Source: Portulaca oleracea
Taxonomy: Eukaryota > Streptophyta > Magnoliopsida > Caryophyllales > Portulacaceae
Assembly: GCA_029582165.1 (NCBI GenBank)
Contig: CM055886.1
Span: 22,816,669 to 22,880,668, forward strand
Direction of reading: 5' to 3'
Length of the DNA: 64,000 nucleotides
Shown: positions 23,503 through 34,661 of the stretch, in pieces
How the letters are laid out: every line of letters begins with the position of its first letter
Position numbering within the stretch: the first letter of the stretch is position 1
The notes under the pieces: generated by a model
The model's database searches: none
What the model was told of the DNA's origin: nothing
What the model saw: the letters and a program-made list of their open reading frames with translations, nothing else
Position numbers and translations under genes: made by a program

Positions 23503-24500
23503 TGGAGCGTTACCGTACGCGTGGATGGGTGAAGATTAGCTTGAGTGATGATGGATGATCGATAATCAACAAGAACAAGGGCCTTGAACAATAAAGGAAG
23601 GGATATGACCTTGAGTAAGGAGAGTCCACAACTCTAAGCCTAACATCCCACCATGATTATCAAAGGTAATCCACTATATAATCACTAAAGGAATGACTTG
23701 AATCACCACCAAACTTGATTGGATAAAGATAACAAGGTTTGAGAGAAAGCAAAGGAGGAACCCTTACAAATGCACTAGCATTACATTCAAAATCTGAAAC
23801 TATCAAATATTGGAAGGGAGGGGGTATTTATAGGAAATGGGGAAAACACGCGCAGAAAAAGGGATACCGTGGGTACGGTCTAGGATACCGTGGGTACGGT
23901 CTCCTTCGGGATCAGGAGGTCACGGGCGCGTCCCATATTGTAGCAGGCGCGACGCCCCAACGGACGCAGCGGCCAACGTTCGGGTGAACAAAGGTCGCGG
24001 GTGCGACATGTAAGGTCGCGGGCGCGACGATTGGGCAATTTTTCAGCCGAGTTCAAACGCGCATAACTTCTTCATCCGAACTCTGTTTTTGGCCCGTAAG
24101 ATATCGATGGAAAGCTCTTGGTGTGTACTAGCGCCTAAAATTTGAGACCCATCGGAGTTTAATTGAAGGATTTATGACCCAAAGAGTGAAGGCATGTCCA
24201 TTCCGATAACCCACGTTGACCCTTTTGCGATTATTCTTGTCGCAGGATTTCGAACCCTTTTAAAGGCCCGAAGTAAGTCCCGATGAGGACCCGTAGCTCC
24301 ACTCCCATGATCCGGGGTCCCATTTAAAGTGGATGCCACACCCGGGGATGAGCCGAATACGCTTCCAAGGTCCCGGGTCCACCTTAAAATGCACTTCACA
24401 CCCGACCTTGAAATTATGTTTCTCTTGTTTTATGAAGGGGGTGTGGGAAGGCTTGGAGACCATGGATTTTAGGGATTGAGACCCATCCCGATACGCTCCA
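23503..24500 (-). repeat. 5' LTR of element C
   Basis: This is the promoter-bearing copy for the element-C frames. Its TATA box is at 23823-23833 and U3 palindromes lie at 23873-24035. Bases 24506-24574 beyond its target duplication belong to the outer part of D's LTR and contain further ACGG/CCGT palindromes. Confidence 0.92.
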
Positions 24501-24574
24501 AGATTTCTCTCTTCTTCGTAGCACCGTAGGCACGGTGTGACATGACCGTGGGTGCGGTCTGGCAATTTAGGTCA

Positions 24575-24749
24575 GGTAGACACAGAAGGAGAGTTGCATG
24601 TTGGTAACGAAGCCTTTAAACGTAAGATAGGGAGGGAATTGAATAGTGCTAATGGCAACAAAATTCGAATTGTGAACAACCCGTTGTCCGGCACAATCTG
24701 TGATGAAGGAGAGGCGACGGCTGCTATGCAGCCCCGCTCGGAGCCGTGA
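24575..24749 (+). pseudogene. LINE ORF1, C-terminal tail
   Basis: The frame GNEAFKRKIGRELNSANGNK ends MQPRSEP with TGA at 24747-24749, overlapping the ORF2 start region. It is typical of the end of plant LINE ORF1, but no zinc finger or RNA-recognition part is left. Confidence 0.5.
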
Positions 24750-27700
24750 GTATCCTATGTCTTAACTGTAGGGAGCTCGGTGACCCCTCTGCAGTTAGAG
24801 AACACCGAGCTTTGGTTGGGAGAGTGTCACCGGACGTGGTCTTCTTATCGGAGACCAAGAGAATGGAGTTTGAAATGGAGCGAATCAAAAAGTCGCTGCA
24901 GATATATGATGGGGTAGCAGTGAGTAGTGTGGGGAGAGCGGGGGGGGCTCGCTCTACTATGGAGGAAGAAGCTAGGAGTACACGTACAATCCTTTTCACT
25001 CAACCATATTGATGCACATATGAAGGGATGGGGAAGCGATGAAGATTGGAGGTTAACGGGTATCTATGGGTGGTCGGAGGCGGCTAACAAACTCAGAACT
25101 TGCGACTTACTACGGGACCTCCAGACACATAGTAACTTGCCTTGGGTGATCGGGGGGGATATTAATGAATTCTTCTACAACTGTGAGAAGAAAGGTAGGG
25201 GGACAAAGAACCAACAAATTTTGGATGCCTTCTGCACAGCCTTCGAAGATTGTGGGTTGCACGATCTAAACTTCAGGGGTTACGATTATACGTGGGAGAA
25301 CAGAAGAAAGGATGGGGAAGTTGTAGAAGAGAGATTAGACAGATACGGAGCCACAATAGAGTGGGTAACTATTGTTTCCTGATGCCGTTGTTTTCTATTT
25401 GGACGAACATCTCTCTGAATATCTACCTATTTTGCTAAGGTTGAAGTACAATAAGGAAAAACATGAGAGACGGAAGAGACAATTCTGTTTCGAAAACTTT
25501 TGGATCCAGGAGGACGGGTGCAGGAGGTATTGGAGAGAGCTTGGTCCGAGACCAGTGGCATGGATGCTTGGGACAATCTGGAGGCAAAAATTAAAGCGAC
25601 GGCATCGGCGCTTGAGAAATGGAGCACTGAAACCATAGGGGCCATCAAAAAGAAATTAAGTGGTCTTGGCAAGCAGCTACAAATCGAGAAGTGAATCATG
25701 GAGAGAAGACGCCTTCTGGAGGAAATGAGGAAGTGGCGTCCGAAAGAGGAGATCTTTTGGCATCAAAGAGCCAAGACGGACTTCCTCAAATACCAAATGT
25801 TCCACCAAAGAGCGACAATGAGAAGAGCGACAAATCATGTGGAGAAGCTGAACCGAGAGGACGGGTCCTGGGCGGTGGGAGATGAGGAAATCCAAACCGT
25901 AATCTTGGATTTTTTCTCAGAATTGTTTGCGTCTGAAGGAGTTGTTGAGATGGAGGAGATAACAAACCATGTGGATAGAAGGGTCACAGACATGATGAAC
26001 GCAAAACTTTGCGCTGACTACTCTGAAGCCAAGATTTACGAAGCTCTAAAGATGATGCACCTCTCAGGATCAACCGTTATTTTTCCAGCGGTATTGGAGG
26101 ATTGTGGGATCGGATGTATGCTGTGTCGTTCTTGACATTCTGCAAGGAAGACCAATGCCCCTCGGGATCAACCATACGAATATTGTGTCGATTCCAAAAG
26201 TCCCCAAGCCATCAAGAGTAACGGAATTCTGACCCATTAGCCTATGCAACGTAGTTTACAAGCTGGCTACGAAGGTTATCGCTAACAGACTCAAACCTTT
26301 ATTGCCCAAGATCATATCGGAGTCACAAAGCGCACTTACTCCAGGTAGACTCATCTCTGACAATATTTTGATTGCTTATGAAACTTTTCACTCTATGTGT
26401 GGTAATTATAGCCAATCGGGATCCATGGCAATCAAACTTGATATGGCTAAGGCCTGTGACCGGGTTGAATGGCCCTTTCTAAAGGCCATGCTCCTTAAAT
26501 TGGGCTTCGATGCAGGATGGGTGAACATGGTTATGAATTGTGTGGAGACGTCAACGATGGCTTTTATGATCAACGGAAATCCGAGGGGGTGTATCAAACT
26601 GTCAAGAGGACTTCGCTAGGGGGACCCCATATCGCCATACTTGTTTCTCATGGTGGTGGAGGGATTGATAGGAGTCATAAAGCATGTTGAAAAACTAGGC
26701 CAATTCCACGGGCATCGCATCTGCAGAAGGGCCCCGAGCGTATCTCGTCTATTCTTCGCGGACGACTCTATCTTTTTTTGTCGAGCTTCAGTGGAGGAGG
26801 CCCTGGTGTTTAAACGCATTTTGAATGTCTATGAGAAGGCGTCGGGACAGCGAGTGAAATCCAGTTTGACCTTCTCAAAAGGTGCTCCGGTGGATAATCG
26901 AAGGCAGATTTGCGCCACCCTATATATTAAAGAGGTGTTGGCATAGGAGAAGTATCTTGGGTTACCGGCCTATGTGGGTCAGTCTAAGCATAAAGCATTG
27001 ATATCCATCAAAGACAGAGTATCAAAAAGATTATCGGGTTGGATAGACAGATTGGTATCGTGGGCGGGTAGAGAAGTGATGATTAACGCGGTAGCACAAG
27101 CAATTCCTACCTACGCTATGGGAGTTTTTAAATTACCCACGAGCCTGTGTTCATCAATCCAAGGAGTTATATGTAGATTTTGGTGGAGCCACGACCCGGG
27201 AAAGAGAAAGATGCACTGGGTAAATAAAGAACAGTTGCGTGATGCAAAGTGTGAGGGGGCATGGGGTTTAGGGACTTAGAAGCGTTTAACGATGCTTTGC
27301 TTGCTAAACAGGTTTGGAGACTTGTAAGAGAACCCGACTCCCTCGTGGGGAGGATATTAAAAGCTCGCTACTCCAAGGATGTAGACATCCTCTCATCGAA
27401 CAAGGGCACTCGACCAAGTTTCACGTGGCGGAGTATATGGGGAGCAAAGGACATAATTATAAAAGGGTCTAGGTGGCTGGTAGGGGATGGGTAAAACATC
27501 TGGATCTGGAGGGATAGGATACTCATTCAGACCGGTACAGGCAAGCCCTAATAATCTTGCAGATGAGAAAGTTTCGTCATTGATTAACAAAGATGCAAGC
27601 TGCTGGAATGAAGAGCTGGTACGGGAAATGTTCCTTCCCTATGATGTAGAGCATATTTTGAGCATCCCTCTCTGTACGGAGTGGCCGAGGGATGTACTAA

Positions 27701-28787
27701 CCTGGCACTTTACCCCAAATGGAGAATATTATGTGCGGTCGGGATATCGAGTAGCGAGGGATATCAAGAGAATGAATAAACCCACCACATCCCACAGTGA
27801 GAGTACAGAACTATGGAAAAGAGTTTGGAAGTTGAATGTTCCACCAAGGATGAGGGTCTTCAGGTGGCAAGCTAGTGTCAAAGCCTTGGCAACCAATGAA
27901 AATCTAGCGCGACGTATATCAACTCACTCAATGCAATGAACAGTATGTGGGGCCATAATGGAGACGAATATCCATGTCCTTTTTGGGTGTCCCTGCGCAG
28001 TTGAAATCTAGGCGCATAGCAAGTTTGAGGAACATCTCTGGGAAGGTTGCGATGCCTCGGTGTTTGATTGCTTATCAAGAGCAGGTAGGGAACTTGATGA
28101 TGACAACCTTGGTTTATTTGTGGCCTTGATGTGGCAGTGTTGGAAGGTTAGAAACGAGTTCGTTCATGGAAGAAGGCAGACGGTGAATGAATTTGCAGCG
28201 GAGGAGGCGATAAAATTGGTCCTGAACTACAGAGAAGTGCGGGAAAAGGAGATGTTGCCGGTACTAGACCAAGACACAGCGGTCTGGCAGCCACCTCTTC
28301 CCGGGACATATAAGTTGAATTTTGATGCGAGAAGGATGGGGGAGACGGGCTATGGCTGGGGATTCGTCATTCGCAATCACACAGGTGAAATTGAAGTAGC
28401 GGGACAGAAGCAAGAGGGGGGTTCGTTGACCCCTTGATCGAAGAAGCCCGGGCGTGCATTCTGGGGCTCACTGAAGCAAGGAACAGAGGATACAAGAAAA
28501 TTATTATTGAAGGTGACTCCATGCTTTTAATCGAACGCCTAAAATCGAGGAAAATAGACAATTCTACATGTTCGTTTTTTGTTAACCAAGCACTAAACTT
28601 ATGTGATCAGTTTGATTTCTTTGCTTTTAGCCATGTGAAGAGGGGATGTAACTCGGTGGCACATGCTTTAGCTCACCTTGAGCCTATCTCGTGGGAGACG
28701 AGGATATGGTCACACGGAATACTAGGATCAGTCCAGGACCTGGCTACAAAAGATATATGCCTGTACTTGAATCAGTCATTAATATAA
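24746..28787 (+). pseudogene. LINE ORF2: endonuclease, reverse transcriptase, RNase H (frameshifted)
   Basis: The start is GTG (24746) where ATG is expected, followed by SILCLNCRELGDP. Endonuclease motifs: FLSETK near 24855, GGDINE near 25158, ERLDRYG near 25340. Reverse transcriptase: QSALTPGRLISDN near 26330, KLDMAKACDRVEW near 26440, stop then GDPISPYLF near 26620, FADDS near 26757. The zinc-binding/linker region (WHFTPNGEY, LWKRVWKLNVPP) is at 27700-27850. RNase H is at 28310-28700 (LNFDAR, IIIEGDSMLL, VAHALAHL). Frame breaks and stops occur near 24930, 25380, 26130, 26230, 26620, 26945, 27280, 27490, 27940 and 28435. It is dead. Confidence 0.88.
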
Positions 28788-28812
28788 GTTCTCCCCTTTC
28801 CTAAAAAAAAAA

Positions 28813-29619
28813 GCATAGAAAAATAAACCAACAATGAAAAGTAAAAAAAAATAGTGCATTTTAAAAAGAAAGAAGGAAAGCGAAAGAAAGAATTGTGCAA
28901 GATATATGTTTGTAAATTTCATCCTTTTCCGCCTAACTATTTATAGTTGAATTTGGTTAAACATAAATTATAATTATTGTTTTTCTCGTTGATTAGTATG
29001 ATAAAAAAATATAAGTAAACCCATTTTTTCAGTTAAGTTTTTTTGTTTATAACCATGATCATAATATTTTATGAGTAATATGTATTATTAGTCAATTTGA
29101 TACAACTATAATATTTGATCAAAGAACCCAATTTAATATATTATAAAAGTGTCAATGGCGTTCATTTTTTAGTAATTAGTATTTTAAGTTAATTGACAAA
29201 TATTAATATCATTTTTATCAAAAAACTCTTATGTGATTATGTCCTACTTTGATTGTGGCCTCGCAGATTCAATCTTGCACCAAAAAAAAAAAATTGTAAA
29301 CGTGCAATATAAGTTAACATGATACTATGTTCTAGTAATTGAAATTCTGGATTAATTGAGAATCCTTATTGATCTAAATTTAAAAAAAAAAAGAAGATAA
29401 TCATATTAAATTATAATATAATAATATAAGCATTGTGGAGAAATTAGAAAGATTGAAGATCAGACATTTTTAATGTAGAAATTCATGTATACAACCTTTG
29501 CTAGACAATCCATTAAACCTAAATGAAAAATAGATATTCAATTCAATATAAAGTGCAACACACACTTCAAATACAGTTTTGATTAACATGGAGAGTACCA
29601 CCTTCTTATTTTGTGATAT
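28813..29619. other. AT-rich intergenic DNA
   Basis: No gene supported. Contains A-runs near 29280 and 29380 and otherwise unremarkable AT-rich sequence. The minus-strand frame at 29470-29724 crosses into the LTR of element E and is rejected. Confidence 0.6.
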
Positions 29620-30075
29620 GTATCTGTTGGGTTGAATGTGGAGACCAATTTTGGGTTCGTCTCTGTCTCTTGGGGAGCAAGGTAGAAGAGTTTGAGTGGG
29701 AATCAGGTTGTTGATTTGTTCCACTTCCTTTTTGTAATTCCTTTGCTATAGGGACTCTATTAATCCTAAAATTGTGTCAGCCTTGTACTATAAATAGAGC
29801 CTAGGTGCTAGGTTTATTAGTATAGCAATTGAGAGTGTTTCATCTTATACCACAAGAGATTGACCTGTAATCTCTGTGTCCCTGAGGGAGTTGTGTGAGG
29901 CTCATCTGTGAGTGTTGAGTTCTCAGGTTGTAACTCTAGGAAGGTTGTGAGAGATTGTAGAGGTCTGGGAATCTCTGAAACACCGTTGTAATCCTCTGAT
30001 AGTGCATCGTTCGTGGTTTTTTCCCGGTTTGGGTTTTTCCACGTTAATTCCTTGTGTCGAATCTTTATTTATTTG

Positions 30076-31028
30076 AGTTCGACGATGAGATGAATGCTAA
30101 TATACTATTGGCTACCCTACCTAAGTCTTGGAAAAATTTCGTGACTTCTGTAACGTCTTCAACTAAGAAGGATGAGAAACTGATGTTTGGGGAAATTAGA
30201 GACTTGGTCCTGAATGAAAGTATTCGTAGGAAAGATTCCGATGTGTCTGAGTCTTCGGGGGATGCTTTGACTGTCAGGGGTAGGAGGAATAGTGGGAGTT
30301 CGGGTCGGGGTCGATCAAAATCTAGAGGTCAAAACATGGAGCAAGTGTTGTGTTGGAACTGTGGTGATAGAGGTCATTTTCGTAGGGATTGTCCCAAACC
30401 TAAGAAGAGCAGCCATAATGACCAGGACTCTGTATATTCTGTTGAGGATTTTGGTGATGCCCTACCTGTTTGTGTTGACAAGTTAGAAGGGTGTTGGGTG
30501 ATAGATTTAGGTGCTTCGTTTCACTCTTCGTCTAGCAAGGAGGCCTTTAGCAATTTTCTGAGTGGGAGGTTTGGCAGGGTTAGGCTTGCAAACGGTCACA
30601 ACCTAAAGGTGCTAGGAAGAGGTGATGTGAACATTAAAACTTCTAAGGGTGGAACTTGGAGGTTGAAGAATGTTCGGTATGTCCCCGGTCTGACCAAGAA
30701 CCTTGTATCTGTGAGTGAACTAGATGAGGAGGGGTTCACGACGAGATTTGAAGATGGTCATTGGAGGGTAACGAAAGGATCTCTGATAATTACAAATGGC
30801 AGGAAAGAGGGTAAGCTATATTCTGCCATTGATAACTCTAACATGCCGGTTCATGCTCGTCAAAGGCGTGTTAGCTTCTCTGATGAGAGAAGGGTACCAG
30901 AAACGAGGAGGTTTCCGGTCGAAGCTACGGGAACGGATGGTCAGCCGAGGAACGCATCTAACCTGCCAAGAATGCGACAAGTTCAACACGAGGTAAAATC
31001 CCAATCCAAAATTCCCCTAAGTTGTTGA
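30076..31028 (+). pseudogene. Gag-protease remnant of element E
   Basis: Reads FDDEMNANILLATLPKSW (Copia Gag), CCHC knuckle CWNCGDRGHFRRDC near 30352, and protease region WVIDLGASFH near 30500, where DLG stands in place of the usual D(S/T)G. The GAG-pre-integrase part NVRYVPGLTKNLVSVSELDE follows, then about 60 residues of unfamiliar basic sequence up to the stop at 31026-31028. The first residues of the open frame (from 30054) come from LTR sequence, so no genuine start codon remains. Confidence 0.8.
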
Positions 31029-31242
31029 CGATGATGCGTATGTCAAAGTTGCAGGGGCGTGATCAGTTCAAATGGGAGCCTGTTGCTAAAAGAGGAGTTG
31101 ATGGGAGGTCAACTAGGACCTCTATTGATCTTTGCGGAACAAGATCGAGATGGATGCACTAAAGGATTCGAGGAGGTGTTGAAGTGGTGATTGATGATAA
31201 TCGACGAAGGCTGCGTTTACAATTGGTCTCCAAGTGGGAGAT

Positions 31243-31732
31243 TGTTGGGTTGAATGTGGAGACCAATTTTGGGTTGGTCTCTGTCTCTTGGGGAGAGAGG
31301 TAGAAGAGTTTGAGTGGGAATCAGATTGTTGATTTGTTCCACTTCCTTTTTGTAATTCCTTTGTTGTAGGGACTCTATTAATTCTAAAATTGTGTCAGCC
31401 TTGTACTATAAATAGAGCCTAGGTGCTAGGTTTATTAGTATAGCAATTGAGAATACCACAAGAGATTGACCTGTAATCTCTGTGTCCCTAAGGGAGTTGT
31501 GTGAGGCTCATCTGTGAGTGTTGAGTTCTCAGGTTGTAACTCTAGGAAGGTTGTGAGAGATTGTGGAGGTCTGGGAATCTCTGAAACATCGTTGTAATCC
31601 TCTGATAGTGCATCGTTCGTGGTTTTCTCCCGGTTTGGGTTTTTCCACGTTAATTCCTTGTGTCGAATCTTTATTTATTTTTCCGCCCTTTATTATTATT
31701 TGTCTGCTAACCACGCCCTGAGAATCCTAACA
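31243..31732 (+). repeat. 3' LTR of element E
   Basis: 490 bp, TGTTGGG...CCTAACA, close to LTR1 except for a short deletion near 31448 and the extra 3' end that LTR1 lacks. Confidence 0.9.
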
Positions 31733-31892
31733 GTATCTAGTTTATTCTTATAAGCAAGGAAATGTCAAGTTTATAACATATTTAAGTAATCCATTGGTTA
31801 CAAAAATGTAAAGTCACATATAAATGTTAAATCAATAATTAAAGATCATAAAGATAATTAATATATGTTATTCAATATAAAACCCCATAATT

Positions 31893-32270
31893 ATAAGGAT
31901 TTTTGGACCGTAATACACTGAACTTTTGAGGTATTGGACAATAATGCACTGAACTTTGACATTGGACAATAATGCACTAAACTTTGAGGGGTGTTGAACA
32001 ATAATGCACCCGAGACAATTTCGATGGTGGCAAACTTGGTGACAATCTTACGTGACAGACTGAGAAGATGAATAGGCTAAATAATATTTAAGTTTGTGAC
32101 AAGCTACATAGAATTGCCACCAAATTAGCCAATGTCAAAATCATACTGAGTGCGTTATTGTTCAACACCCCCCAAAGTACAATGTATTATTGTCCAAAGT
32201 CAAAGTTCATGCATTATTGTCCAATACCCAAAAGTTCAGTACATTAACATCCAAAAACCCTACTTATAAA
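31893..32270. mobile_element. Foldback-type MITE with sub-repeated arms
   Basis: Two arms of about 120 bases (31896-32016 and 32146-32266) are inverted copies of each other. Each contains two to three copies of a unit around TTGGACAATAATGCACTGAACTTT. The central ~130 bases are unique and no frame is present. TTATAA occurs just outside both arms and may be a target duplication. A relative of one arm is at 35246-35330. Superfamily unresolved (foldback or Mutator-like). Confidence 0.7.
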
Positions 32271-32451
32271 TAAAATTCCCCATAGATACAATCGAAAGGA
32301 TTATGAAATTTGTTATTAATCTTAAACTAACATTATACATCCCGTGCAATGCATGGGAAGATTGTCAATTATTAAACTATCGACACTTAAGTGTTAAATA
32401 TTTTTTGATAAGAATATGTGTGCTAAGCTAAATAAAATTGAAATACTTATT

Positions 32452-32457
<6 letters not shown>

Positions 32458-32493
<36 letters not shown>

Positions 32494-32518
32494 TATATAT
32501 ATAATATATATGATATGT
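32458..32518. repeat. (TA)n microsatellite
   Basis: Alternating TA over about 60 bases, with two short interruptions. The surrounding 31738-33164 is AT-rich and I see no gene in it. Confidence 0.9.
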
Positions 32519-33164
32519 AAACAAATATTTATCAAATAATTTATTTTTCAATTTGGTGAATTAAATATTATTATTAATATGATAAAAGAATCCAAAAATA
32601 TGTTTTATAATTTTGTCTTAAACACATATAATTAAAAATAATAGTAATTTTTATTTTGGTTAATTTGAATAAACGCAAGTAATTATATAATTTTTTTGAT
32701 ATCACAAATTAAATCAATAAAAGTTAGTATGTTACCATTAAAGAAAGATAAGAAGAGTAAAGTGTTAACTGGTAAATGACAACATCTCTTCATTTTTCCA
32801 TGAAGATACATTTATGTACTTATTGGTTGATAGCTATTGTTAATAGTAATTTATTTTATTAATTAAAAGTTATTACTATTTAACACCTCTAATGAATACA
32901 TTAAGTGAATTAGTCAATGAAAAGTTTTCACCTAAAAAAAAAGGAAATCTTTATATATATGATACATGGCAATAGCTCATTTTCTTTGTTTTGTTTTAAT
33001 ATACTTAATAGATTATATATTAAGAAAATGTCTAATAAGATTATATTAATTACTTTTGAGCAAGATGTTTTGAGAAAAAAGTAATTAAAAATTAAAGCAA
33101 AACTATTTATATTATATATAGAACTATAACTAATTATGTTAATTATTTTATACATATATCATTA

Positions 33165-34128
33165 TGATACGCTGCAAATGCACGAGTGTAGATGTAGCAT
33201 GTATCAAGGTCGTACCCATAAGGACTTCGCTTAGCTACTCATCGAACTAGCCTCCTAGCTAATCGCTAAATCGATCGGGTTTTTGTTCCGACTTTTTCTA
33301 GTTATTTTAACTAACAAGCAATCAGAATTCTAAGGATTAACGAATGAATAAAAGGCGTTCGGGGGATTAAACCTAAGTCAAATAATGAATCTACTAAGTG
33401 GATTGAACATTCATTTCATTAGTTTGTACATTCTAGGTTCAACAATTGCATAGATTCTTCAAGACTTCAACAACGAGCTTTTGACAATGAAGTGAATTGC
33501 CTAGTAAAATCTAAAACCTACTTTCGTGGTTATTTTGATTCAAACTAAGTTAACATGAAATCATCAAATGAACCCTAACCAAAAATCTCTTTGTCTAGTT
33601 CATTTGGTTAGTTTGGCCTAGGGTTTCCGATTATCGAATTTCTTCTTTCGATACTTCATTCAACAACCTAAATCCATATTCTTGGTGGTCATTCAAGAAC
33701 AATGACAAACAAATTCAAAGGCTAAATTGAATGCATGAAACTAAATTCATGTCTATTCAATTCAAATCGAACCTAATTCATCCAACTTTAAAGGTTCATC
33801 CCCAAAACAAAGAAAGTTATTCACTACTCATGTTATAACTATGAAGCAAATAAAATCTATACTAGTAAGCATGAAAATCCTATGAATGCTAGGAAATAAA
33901 CCAAAGTTGAGGCCAATCTTGATGTTGATTCCTGAGTAAAAGAATTTTGCTCCTTCAATCCTCAAAACCACCAATGTTCTTTCCATCTTCAATCTTCTCT
34001 CTCAATTTTTTAACTATGATGAGTATGGATGGATTATGGATGATTAAGGATGATAATGGTAATGAATTCTGGAGGTGAATGATGATGGACCATTCGAAAA
34101 CAACTAAAACTCGCGATTAAATAACATC
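33165..34128 (-). repeat. LTR of element A2 (family-A relative), U5 side
   Basis: On the minus strand this ends GCAGCGTATCA, and 33180-33420 matches the last ~400 bases of the element-A LTR (ACCCGATCGATTTAGCGATT, CCTTGATACATGC). It continues at 45580-46026 after the insertion of Copia F. Total about 1.41 kb, somewhat shorter and more diverged than the A/A0 copies, so an older or sister family. Confidence 0.8.
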
Positions 34129-34661
34129 TGTTAGGGAAAAAGTAACTAATTGCGAGGTTACAGCGGAAGTGAAAATAATTGAGATGACGGATATTACAAC
34201 AAAATTCAGGAACGAAAATAAGAGCGATAAAATCAAACACCAAATTTACGTGGGAAACCGAAAAACTCGGAGAAAAACCCACGGACGGCGACAACCAGAA
34301 AATAATCCACTATGAGAAAAAGGTGGAGTACAACCTGATCACTATCACAGAGTATGATGCGATCTCCAAACGAGATTACAATATAAATCTCTCTCACACA
34401 CTCAACTCACAATCTCTCATGATACACTGGGAAGATATTGGTGAGACTCACTCTCTCTCAATATTTTCTCTCTCTCTTGCTCTGGTGATTTTGGTGGAGA
34501 AAACCGAACCCTATTTATAGGGCGGCTACGAGAAAAATAGAGTCATATTAAAACTCAAATAACAAGTAGAATCTGACTGGAAAAGGGAATTAGAATTAGA
34601 TTAAAACTGTATCCTCTGCCGTTTTGGACCTTAGCGGATCCAATGGGCCATAAACCCAACA
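34129..34661 (-). repeat. 3' LTR of element F
   Basis: Intact 533-bp copy used to define the interrupted 5' LTR. A minus-strand TATA box lies within the near-palindromic CTATTTATAG at 34511-34520. Confidence 0.92.

Larger units (their letters stand above)
20458..24500 (-). mobile_element. Element C: gag-only, non-autonomous Gypsy-type retrotransposon
   Basis: LTRs at 20458-21457 (1000 bp) and 23503-24500 (998 bp) have termini TGGAGCG/CGCTCCA and are flanked by a perfect AGATT duplication (20453-20457, 24501-24505). The primer-binding site is at 23488-23500 (initiator Met) and the polypurine tract at 21458-21475. The 2.05-kb internal part encodes a Gag domain and unfamiliar frames, with no reverse transcriptase or integrase. 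This fits the class of terminal-repeat elements carrying only gag. Minus-strand TATA boxes lie at 20780-20790 and 23823-23833. Confidence 0.92.
13638..24574 (-). mobile_element. Element D: Athila-like Ty3/Gypsy retrotransposon, decayed, containing C
   Basis: Minus-strand gag, protease, reverse transcriptase, RNase H and integrase follow in the Gypsy order between 19.5 and 14.08 kb, with several frameshifts. A possible 5' LTR runs from TGACAACCCC at 19555 to GGTCA at 24574, interrupted by element C (20458-24500), about 970 bases of its own. The outer limits are inferred from TGAC/GTCA termini. I find no convincing primer-binding site beside 19555, so that boundary is tentative. The 3' end is cut by A0 at 13638. 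Confidence 0.65.
24575..28812 (+). mobile_element. L1-type LINE, inactive, 5' end missing from the window
   Basis: The order is ORF1 tail, endonuclease, reverse transcriptase, zinc-binding region, RNase H and an A-run (about 28803-28812). It is a plant L1-like LINE. The 5' region and most of ORF1 are missing at the border with element D, either by 5' truncation or because D inserted into it; the second would leave the missing part beyond the left edge. Confidence 0.88.
29625..31732 (+). mobile_element. Element E: internally deleted Ty1/Copia retrotransposon
   Basis: LTRs (29625 to about 30075 and 31243-31732; TGTTGGG...CTAACA) are flanked by a perfect GTATC duplication (29620-29624, 31733-31737). 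The internal part keeps Gag/protease sequence only. LTR1 lacks its last ~40 bases, with the primer-binding site and gag start, so the LTR is fused directly to gag coding sequence. Integrase, reverse transcriptase and RNase H are gone. The polypurine tract is at 31229-31242. TATA boxes (CTATAAATAG) lie at 29788-29797 and 31406-31415. Confidence 0.9.

Noticed and set aside
20694..23987. Plus-strand frames at 20694-21221 and 23739-23987 beginning MRESKGGTLTNALALH as a gene family
   Set aside because: They sit at the same position in the two LTRs of element C, antisense to the element; a repeat artefact.
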